5,345 bases of DNA from Candidatus Bathyarchaeota archaeon. GTDB taxonomy: Archaea; Thermoproteota; Bathyarchaeia; EX4484-135. Below are positions 1 to 4,363 of the stretch, piece after piece; within the stretch, counting starts at the first letter, position 1, and every line of letters begins with the position of its first letter. The stretch is from positions 1-5,345 of the forward strand of contig DQYM01000036.1 of the NCBI GenBank assembly GCA_011040545.1, given 5' to 3'. A program made the position numbers and the translations under genes. Below the pieces are notes generated by a model. The model did not search any database. It was not told where the DNA came from and was given only the letters and a program-made list of their open reading frames with translations.

Positions 1-927
1 CCTCTCATCTGATTCCTCAATAGCCATCTTTATGACTGGGTGGGGCTCTAGGCCCTTCAGCATGGTCCTAGCTATATCTGCAGCTGCATCTGCTATCTCC
101 TCACCTAGGAAGGCTATCCTGAGGAGGGCCAGCATGTCGTCTACCTCAACCATGTTGAACTTGCTCGTTAGGACAGCTACCTGGAGGTCCGTGTGGAGCT
201 CATCTACGTACTCCTCCAGGCGCTCTGCCTCCCTAGCTAGCTCAGGGCTGTTCAGCAGGAGGGCTGTGTAGGCTAGGTCTATGGCTAGCTCAGAGGACTC
301 CTTTAGCTCTGTTAGGAGCTCCGCAAGCCTAACTACATGCTCATCTGATTCTGGTATGCTAGGGGGCCTACCGTGCTCATCTGCTAGCTCAACGAGCTCC
401 CTTACCTCCTCTGGTGAGCCACGTGCTATTATTATATCGCCTGGCAGGAGGACCTCATCGTCCTCTGGGTTTAGTATCCAGCTCCCATTCCTCTTTATGG
501 CTATGACCTCTACCCAGGGCTCAAGCTCACCTGCCCTTGCGTTAGCTAGCTTAGAGCCCTCAGCTACGAATACCCTAACGAGCCTCTCCTTCGTGTGGGC
601 AAAGGCTTCCCTTATGGCTGGGTGGAGGCCAGCACCTCGCATGACCATCTTAGCTATATCTGCAGCTGCATCTATGATTCGGGCTATGGAACGCCCCACG
701 CACGATATTGGGACTAGGGCTATGGCATCCTCAGGCCTCCTAGCAGCCAGCATGAGGGCCATCTCAAGGTTCAGCAGGAGGTCGCCAGCGTGCTCCTCTA
801 TCTCAAGCACCTCCTGGGCTAGGTCGGGGCTGTGGAATAGGTAGGCTGAGTAGGCTAGGTCTATGGCTAGCTCACACAGGTCCTTCAGATCTACTAGGAG
901 CTCCCTAACGGGCGCAGGCCTTAACAT
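1..927 (-). CDS. PhoU/TrkA_C-domain protein, putative potassium channel or transport regulator (3' end outside window)
   Basis: This open frame runs from an ATG (complement of 925-927) through the left edge with no stop, giving 309 residues that begin MLRPAPVREL. Residues about 7-110 form a helical PhoU-like domain, containing ELAIDLAY at 19-26 and IDAAADIA at 85-92. Residues about 115-182 form a TrkA_C (RCK_C) beta domain, with RLVRVFVAEGSKLA and the typical LLPGDIIIARGSPEEV at 160-175. Residues about 200-305 are a second PhoU-like domain that repeats ELAIDLAY (213-220) and IADAAADIA. By family knowledge, archaeal proteins mixing PhoU and TrkA_C domains (COG3273 type) are cytoplasmic and thought to regulate potassium or other ion transport; ligand and partner are not known here. 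There is no signal peptide or membrane segment. The gene is divergent from ftr. The plus-strand frames over it are Ser/Ala-rich antisense shadows. The domain call is firm; the exact function is inference. Confidence 0.88.
   Translation of the reverse strand, partial: MLRPAPVRELLVDLKDLCELAIDLAYSAYLFHSPDLAQEVLEIEEHAGDLLLNLEMALMLAARRPEDAIALVPISCVGRSIARIIDAAADIAKMVMRGAGLHPAIREAFAHTKERLVRVFVAEGSKLANARAGELEPWVEVIAIKRNGSWILNPEDDEVLLPGDIIIARGSPEEVRELVELADEHGRPPSIPESDEHVVRLAELLTELKESSELAIDLAYTALLLNSPELAREAERLEEYVDELHTDLQVAVLTSKFNMVEVDDMLALLRIAFLGEEIADAAADIARTMLKGLEPHPVIKMAIEESDER
69..874 (-). repeat. Internal tandem duplication in the PhoU/TrkA_C gene, 582-nt offset
   Basis: Two exact DNA repeats lie at the same spacing: a 25-mer at 268-292 and 850-874, and a 23-mer at 69-91 and 651-673. 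Both offsets are 582 nt (194 codons). They encode the conserved ELAIDLAY and DAAADIA motifs of the two PhoU-like domains. The unit PhoU plus TrkA_C was therefore duplicated in frame. Such long identical stretches suggest either strong constraint on those helices or gene conversion between the halves. Confidence 0.8.
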
Positions 928-998
928 CAGCCTGCCCCTACTTTGCCCCAACTTACCCTTTCTACCCCCTACGTACACGACTTCTTCTACTTAGGAGG

Positions 999-1005
999 AT
1001 TTAAG
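999..1005. promoter_or_regulatory. TATA-like ATTTAAG / CTTAAAT in the divergent spacer
   Basis: This is the most AT-rich heptamer in the 928-1071 spacer between the divergent PhoU/TrkA_C and ftr genes. Read on the minus strand it would place a transcript start near 977, about 50 nt ahead of the PhoU/TrkA_C ATG. Read on the plus strand it would place one near 1028. Because TTTAA is nearly symmetrical it could serve either direction. This is a weak call based only on sequence similarity. Confidence 0.25.
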
Positions 1006-1033
1006 CCCTACGCTCAGGAGGGCAGCACAAGCC

Positions 1034-1038
1034 ATATA
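1034..1038 (+). promoter_or_regulatory. Candidate TATA box for ftr
   Basis: ATATA sits 29 nt ahead of an in-frame GTG (1063) and 38 nt ahead of the preferred TTG (1072). Archaeal transcription usually starts about 25-28 nt downstream of the TATA box, so the mRNA would begin near 1060, giving a very short leader to TTG or a leaderless GTG. If correct, the upstream ATG at 943 cannot be the start. No clear BRE is visible. Confidence 0.35.
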
Positions 1039-1061
1039 GGGCCAGCCCCCTCTGGCCGAGC

Positions 1062-1066
1062 GGTGA
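1062..1066 (+). promoter_or_regulatory. Shine-Dalgarno GGTGA that decides the ftr start
   Basis: GGTGA matches the archaeal anti-Shine-Dalgarno sequence and lies 5 nt before the TTG at 1072. That TTG is exactly where known Ftr proteins begin. The same bases contain the alternative GTG start at 1063, so the two choices differ by only three residues. Confidence 0.45.
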
Positions 1067-1071
1067 GGGGC

Positions 1072-1968
1072 TTGAGGATAGGGCAGGTTGAGGTAGAAGA
1101 TACGTTCTCAGAGCTATTCCCAATGTGGGTTTCAAGGGTCCTGATAACAGCCGATAGCGAGAAGTGGGCACTTATAGCTGCTCAAGAGGCTACTGGCTTT
1201 GCCACCAGCATAATAGGCTCGCCAGCTGAGGCAGGCATAGAAGGGCCTGTTGGACCAGAGGGAACACCAGATAGGAGGCCTGGCTACTTAATCCACATCT
1301 ACCAGAGGAACTGGAGGCTGCTTAGGGAGCAGCTCATAGCCCGAATAGGCCAGTGCGTCCTGACCTGCCCGACCACAGCTGCCTTTGATGCTACACCAGA
1401 GCCAAGGAGGAAGCTAGGGGTCGGTAGGGCCATTAGGATGTTCGGGGATGGCTGGCAGAGGAGGGCAGTACGCTATGGGCGGAGGCTATGGCGCATACCA
1501 GTTATGGAAGGTGAGTTCGTGGTAGAGGATGCATTTGGTGCTAGGATTGGCATAGCAGGTGGGGTCATCATAATAATGGCAAGGGATAGGCGCTCTGGCC
1601 TTTCAGCAGCTGAGAGGGCAGCTGAGGCTGCTAGGGCCGTTGGCAACGTCATACTGCCCTTCCCAGGTGGCATCTGCAGGGCGGGTTCAAAGGTGGGCTC
1701 AAGGAAGTACAAGCTCCCAGCTTCTACGAACGAGCCCTTCTGCCCGAGGCTGAGGAAGCTAGTTGAGGGGACGAAGGTGCCTGAGGGCGTGAGGTGCGTT
1801 TACGAGCTAGTCATAAATGGCCTAGATCTTGAGAGCGTGAAGAAGGCCATGGCAGCTGCTATAAGGGCTGCAGCTGAGATGCCCAATGTGGTTAAGATAA
1901 CATCGGCTAATTATGGTGGCAAGCTTGGGCCAGTAAAGGTGTACCTTAAGGAGCTGGTCAGTGTCTAG
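1072..1968 (+). CDS. ftr: Formylmethanofuran--tetrahydromethanopterin N-formyltransferase
   Basis: Ftr (EC 2.3.1.101) moves the formyl group between methanofuran and N5 of tetrahydromethanopterin, a cytoplasmic step of archaeal C1 metabolism. From TTG 1072 the product is 298 residues, close to the roughly 296 of the Methanopyrus enzyme, and LRIGQVEVEDTF lines up with that family's N-terminus. Family motifs appear in order: VEDTF (8-12), KWALIAAQEATGFATS (31-46), SPAEAGIE (50-57), TPDRRPG (65-71), RIGQCVLT (91-98), FGDGW (124-128), IPVMEGEF (142-149), PFPGGI (196-201), SKVGSRKY (206-213), LPASTN (215-220), VYELVINGL (243-251) and NYGGKLG (280-286). Both the N- and C-terminal Ftr domains are therefore complete. 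The usual GGN after GxA, recalled from known family members, is GGV here (162-166 reads AGGVI). An ATG at 943 would add 43 unconserved residues and is unlikely; GTG 1063 is possible. No other C1 gene is adjacent. Confidence 0.95.
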   Translation: MRIGQVEVEDTFSELFPMWVSRVLITADSEKWALIAAQEATGFATSIIGSPAEAGIEGPVGPEGTPDRRPGYLIHIYQRNWRLLREQLIARIGQCVLTCPTTAAFDATPEPRRKLGVGRAIRMFGDGWQRRAVRYGRRLWRIPVMEGEFVVEDAFGARIGIAGGVIIIMARDRRSGLSAAERAAEAARAVGNVILPFPGGICRAGSKVGSRKYKLPASTNEPFCPRLRKLVEGTKVPEGVRCVYELVINGLDLESVKKAMAAAIRAAAEMPNVVKITSANYGGKLGPVKVYLKELVSV

Positions 1969-1984
1969 CTTGCTCGGCTAGCAC

Positions 1985-2111
1985 GGAGCCCTAGGAGATT
2001 GCCCAGAAGCTGGGCGCTGCAGCTCAGCTCGTAGGGAAGGCGCTCACCTCCTCAGCCCCCAGCCGTAATACCTCACAGCTGCAGCGCCCTGAAAGGCAGG
2101 CTCTAGGGTCC
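1985..2111. other. Long imperfect inverted repeat, possible structured RNA (strand unknown)
   Basis: This starts 17 nt after the ftr stop, in a 300-base stretch without a protein gene. Its core is a perfect 13-bp inverted repeat: GGGCGCTGCAGCT (2012-2024) against AGCTGCAGCGCCC (2077-2089), with a 52-nt loop. Outside it, TGCC (2000-2003) pairs with GGCA (2095-2098). Further out, 1985-1997 pairs with 2101-2111 (GGA/TCC, CCCTA/TAGGG, GAG/CTC) with two single-base bulges. The whole could fold as one rod about 127 nt long. The span 2012-2089 is 78 nt with tRNA-like acceptor pairing, but no T-arm (no TTC-type loop) exists, so it is not a normal tRNA. It could be an ftr 3' UTR structure, an independent ncRNA on either strand, or a transcription-end element. 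No protein-coding frame fits. Confidence 0.5.
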
Positions 2112-2180
2112 TAAAAACTTAATTCGTGGCCCTCAGCCGTCTAGGCAAGTAATTATAGAATTAATCACCATGTTTTTAGG
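2110..2180. repeat. AT-rich two-part inverted repeat
   Basis: CCTAAAAAC (2110-2118) is the exact reverse complement of GTTTTTAGG (2172-2180). Immediately inside, TTAATTC (2119-2125) is the reverse complement of GAATTAA (2158-2164). Together they give a 9-bp plus 7-bp stem with a 7-nt bulge (2165-2171) on one side and a 32-nt loop. The right arm carries a T-run followed shortly by CTTTTCTCC, so on the plus strand it might help end ftr transcription. The AT-rich core (AATTATAGAATTAA) could equally be a promoter. Its left arm touches the outer arm of the neighbouring GC-rich inverted repeat. Confidence 0.4.
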
Positions 2181-2198
2181 TGCTAGATGCTTTTCTCC

Positions 2199-2236
2199 AG
2201 CTTATTACAACTGCCTAGAAAGGCAATAGCTTATGA
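2199..2236 (+). promoter_or_regulatory. Two TATA-like AGCTTAT boxes upstream of the LEA14-like gene
   Basis: AGCTTATTA at 2199-2207 and AGCTTATGA at 2228-2236 both resemble archaeal TATA boxes. The second begins its TTAT 40 nt before the preferred TTG (2271), placing a transcript start near 2257-2259 and a leader of about a dozen bases. The first would give a leader of roughly 40 nt. The same nonamer AGCTTATTA occurs upstream of pelota. Confidence 0.35.
2212..2225 (+). repeat. Small hairpin TGCCT-AGAA-AGGCA
   Basis: A perfect 5-bp stem with an AGAA loop lies between the two TATA-like boxes ahead of the LEA14-like gene. It could be an operator-like dyad or chance; no T-run follows, so it is not an intrinsic terminator. 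Confidence 0.25.
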
Positions 2237-2260
2237 GGATCTAGCTTAGACAGCTAGGTT

Positions 2261-2264
2261 GGTG
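2261..2264 (+). promoter_or_regulatory. Shine-Dalgarno-like GGTG for the LEA14-like gene
   Basis: GGTG, part of GGTGGTGGAG, lies 6 nt before TTG 2271 and favours that codon over the in-frame TTG 2259, GTG 2262 and GTG 2265. The TTG at 2271 also gives a classical positively charged N-terminus (MKKALIVG) before the membrane segment. Confidence 0.35.
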
Positions 2265-2270
2265 GTGGAG

Positions 2271-3203
2271 TTGAAGAAAGCACTAATAGTTGGGATTATT
2301 GCAGTTAGCTTAGTAGTCATAGCCAGCGTTGGCTACTTCACGCTCTTCCCAAGTGGCTTTAGGCTTCCTGAGGTAAAGTCCATGTGGCATGAGTGGGGGG
2401 CCATCAGCGAGAACACAACTGAGGTCATAAGCCATGTGGTCATCCACAACCCAAGTAGGGTTTCAGCTACCATAAATGAGGTCGTCTACACCATATTTCT
2501 CAACGGCATACCAATGGCTCAGGGGCACTCTACTGGTCCAGTAAGCCTCCCGCCAGAGGGGGATGTAGAGCTACTGCTGAGCACCATAATTGATAACACG
2601 AAGATACCTGCCTGGTGGGTTAGCCACTTAAGGGGCAACCAGCTCACTAAGGTTGAGCTCAGGGGCACCATAAGGGGGACCATCTATGGCATATCCTTTA
2701 GCTTCCCGATATACTACACGAGGGATCTAGAGACCGACCTAGATGAGTGGCTTGACTACAATAATGAAACGACCATAAGGATCTCCGATGTGCCACCACT
2801 GTACGTGGTCGTGAGGGGCGTGGATACTAGCCTTGGCTCATTCAATGATACGACCACCCAGTTCGTGCACGTAGCTAGGATCTACAACCCAAATGATGTA
2901 GTGATAGTCGTTAGCAAGATGTATGGCGAGGTATTCGTAGATGGCGTGCTAATAGCCGTTGGGGAGCAGCCTGCAGATGCCATAATCATAGGGCCTGGCC
3001 AGGAGGCAAGCATAACATTCTACAGCTACGTAGATAACACGAAGATGGATGATGTATGGGCTAGGCACCTAATGAACGGTGAGCGATCTACCGTGCTCGT
3101 GAAGATATACTTGGTCTCAGATGGGGGCTTGGTGGAGGTATACGAGTACGAAGGGGAGTTTGAAACCGATATACTTGGCTCAGCTAGCCAGTTCAGCCCC
3201 TGA
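2271..3203 (+). CDS. Membrane-anchored protein with two LEA14-like (LEA type 2 / WHy) domains
   Basis: From TTG 2271 the product is 310 residues; starting at TTG 2259 it would be 314. It opens with KK and one hydrophobic helix (about residues 3-26), which reads as a signal anchor with the rest outside the membrane. Two similar beta domains follow, about residues 32-161 and 174-301. Each has an N-P turn (HNPS, YNPN), then a strand pattern like FLNGIPMAQG or VFVDGVLIAVG, a PPEG/GPGQE turn, and a shared DNTK followed by a W-rich helix (AWWVSHL, DDVWARHL). This is the layout of LEA14-like desiccation-related proteins (COG5608). In archaea they are usually exported or anchored proteins of unproven function; a protective or binding role is family inference. 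Several N-X-T sequons (NTT, NET, NDT) fit a glycosylated surface protein. It lies between ftr and pelota with its own likely promoter. Confidence 0.8.
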   Translation: MKKALIVGIIAVSLVVIASVGYFTLFPSGFRLPEVKSMWHEWGAISENTTEVISHVVIHNPSRVSATINEVVYTIFLNGIPMAQGHSTGPVSLPPEGDVELLLSTIIDNTKIPAWWVSHLRGNQLTKVELRGTIRGTIYGISFSFPIYYTRDLETDLDEWLDYNNETTIRISDVPPLYVVVRGVDTSLGSFNDTTTQFVHVARIYNPNDVVIVVSKMYGEVFVDGVLIAVGEQPADAIIIGPGQEASITFYSYVDNTKMDDVWARHLMNGERSTVLVKIYLVSDGGLVEVYEYEGEFETDILGSASQFSP

Positions 3204-3213
3204 GCTCCAGCAG

Positions 3214-3250
3214 GTGGCCCTAGTGCCAGATAGGCTACCTACTAGGCCAC
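3214..3250 (+). terminator. Hairpin after the LEA14-like gene, possible terminator
   Basis: GTGGCC (3214-3219) pairs with GGCCAC (3245-3250) and TAGT (3221-3224) with ACTA (3241-3244), leaving C3220 bulged: a 10-bp stem with a 16-nt loop that can itself form a 3-bp GCC/GGC stem. It begins 10 nt after the stop codon and is followed by the moderately T-rich TTAGCTTATT. There is no long T-run, so termination is uncertain. It may instead be a dyad next to the pelota promoter. Confidence 0.35.
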
Positions 3251-3252
3251 TT

Positions 3253-3261
3253 AGCTTATTA
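3253..3261 (+). promoter_or_regulatory. Candidate TATA box for pelota (AGCTTATTA)
   Basis: The TTATTA core begins 34 nt before the TTG start at 3290, so transcription would begin only a few bases upstream of the start codon. No Shine-Dalgarno site is visible between them, consistent with a nearly leaderless mRNA. The same nonamer occurs at 2199-2207. Confidence 0.4.
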
Positions 3262-3289
3262 GGGCTAGTGGTCGCCAGCCGATAGAGCC

Positions 3290-4363
3290 TTGAGGCTACT
3301 CAGCTGGGATGAGAAGCATGGCGTGATGGTGCTCCTGCCTGAGGACGTAGATGACCTATGGGCACTCTACATGGCCATTGAGCCAGGGGACCTAGTAGAA
3401 GCTAGGACGAGCAGGGAGAAGAAGGTTGAGGGGGCTAAATCAAGGGGGCGTAGGGTCCCCGTTAAGCTGGCCGTGAGGGTTGAGAAGAAGGCATTTGATG
3501 CCCTAATGGGACGGCTTAGGCTCCTAGGCACGATAGAGAGGGCACCTGCTGAGTTTGAAGATGATATAGGCAAGCACCACTCCCTTAGCATAAGGCCAGG
3601 CTCAGCTTTGGTGCTCCAGAAGGAGAGATGGGGTCGCTTCCAGCTTGAGGTGCTTAAGAGGGCATGTGAGGCAAGGCCTAGGCCCCTGCTCGTGCTCTCA
3701 ATAGATGACGAGGAGTTCTGCATAGCCCTCGTGGGCATGAGAGATGTTGAAATCGTAGCTGAGGGCGAGAACAAGCTAGCTAAGGAAGGGAAGGCTAGCT
3801 CAAGGGAAGAAACCCTAAGGCCATTTATGCTTGAGGCCCTTGAGGCCCTAAAGAGGGCATGGGAAGCACATAGGAAGCCAATAGCTATAATAGGCCCCAG
3901 CCTTGAGAGGGATATCTTCTCATCTACCTTGAAGGCCAGAGAGCCCTTGCTTGCTGAGAAGATTGTTGCTCTTAGGTCCGTTAGTACTGGTGGCTTATCT
4001 GGCATATATGAGGCCATAAGGGCAGGCATTTTATCTAAGGCCCTCTCCGAGGCAAGGCTTGTAAGGGAAGCTGAGGCCGTGAAGGAGCTCCTATTCAGGC
4101 TTGGCCGTGGGGATAGGCGTGTTGCCTATGGGCTAAGCGATGTTAAGAGGGCCTGCTCATATGGGGCTATTGATAGGCTCCTCGTGGCAGATGCCCTATT
4201 GAGGGATGCAGATGAGGATCTTAGGGTAAGGCTAGAGGAGCTCATGATGGATGTTGAGGCCAAGGGAGGAGAGGTAATGATAATTAGCTCAGGGCATGAG
4301 GCTGGTAGGAACCTGCTATCCCTAGGTGGCATAGCTGCACTACTTAGGTTCCCCCTTGACTAA
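3290..4363 (+). CDS. pelA: Pelota (Dom34), mRNA surveillance and ribosome rescue factor
   Basis: Pelota enters the A site of ribosomes stalled on broken or stop-less mRNA with its GTPase partner (aEF1alpha in archaea) and, with ABCE1, splits the subunits. The 357-residue product has normal length and all three eRF1-like domains. Domain 1 (about 1-127) starts MRLLSWDEKHG and carries the GDLVEARTSREKKV loop (33-46) and GKHHSLSI (94-101). Domain 2 (about 130-258) lacks the GGQ of eRF1, as expected, and ends with the Pelota-typical STGGLSGIYEAI (232-243). Domain 3 (about 260-357) has YGLSDVKRACSYGAIDRLLVAD (280-301, the family's YG..V..A...GA...LL..D) and the C-terminal signature SSGHEAGRNLLSLGGIAALLRFPL (333-356). 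The TTG start matches the family N-terminus and no ATG fits. It follows a hairpin and TATA-like box, so it probably has its own promoter. Its last 20 bp overlap the convergent gene. Confidence 0.97.
   Translation: MRLLSWDEKHGVMVLLPEDVDDLWALYMAIEPGDLVEARTSREKKVEGAKSRGRRVPVKLAVRVEKKAFDALMGRLRLLGTIERAPAEFEDDIGKHHSLSIRPGSALVLQKERWGRFQLEVLKRACEARPRPLLVLSIDDEEFCIALVGMRDVEIVAEGENKLAKEGKASSREETLRPFMLEALEALKRAWEAHRKPIAIIGPSLERDIFSSTLKAREPLLAEKIVALRSVSTGGLSGIYEAIRAGILSKALSEARLVREAEAVKELLFRLGRGDRRVAYGLSDVKRACSYGAIDRLLVADALLRDADEDLRVRLEELMMDVEAKGGEVMIISSGHEAGRNLLSLGGIAALLRFPLD

Noticed and set aside
32..844. Two plus-strand open frames (32-271 and 281-844) rich in Ser and Ala
   Set aside because: They are antisense to the PhoU/TrkA_C gene, whose minus-strand frame shows clear conserved domains; the plus-strand products are low-complexity shadows.
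1473..1712. Minus-strand open frame inside ftr
   Set aside because: Antisense shadow of a strongly conserved gene; no start context and no recognisable features.
1072..1968. Functional link between ftr and the divergent ion-transport regulator, since Ftr enzymes from hyperthermophiles need high salt
   Set aside because: Divergent adjacency alone is weak evidence, and nothing in the sequence shows shared regulation.
2012..2089. Possible tRNA: 78 nt with 7-bp acceptor-like ends GGGCGCT/AGCGCCC
   Set aside because: No T-arm with a TTC-type loop, no pairing D-stem and no anticodon arm on either strand; the terminal pairing simply continues as a 13-bp stem.
3367..4332. Minus-strand open frames inside pelota (3367-4029 and 4126-4332)
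   Set aside because: Ser/Ala/Leu-rich shadows of an intact, conserved gene.
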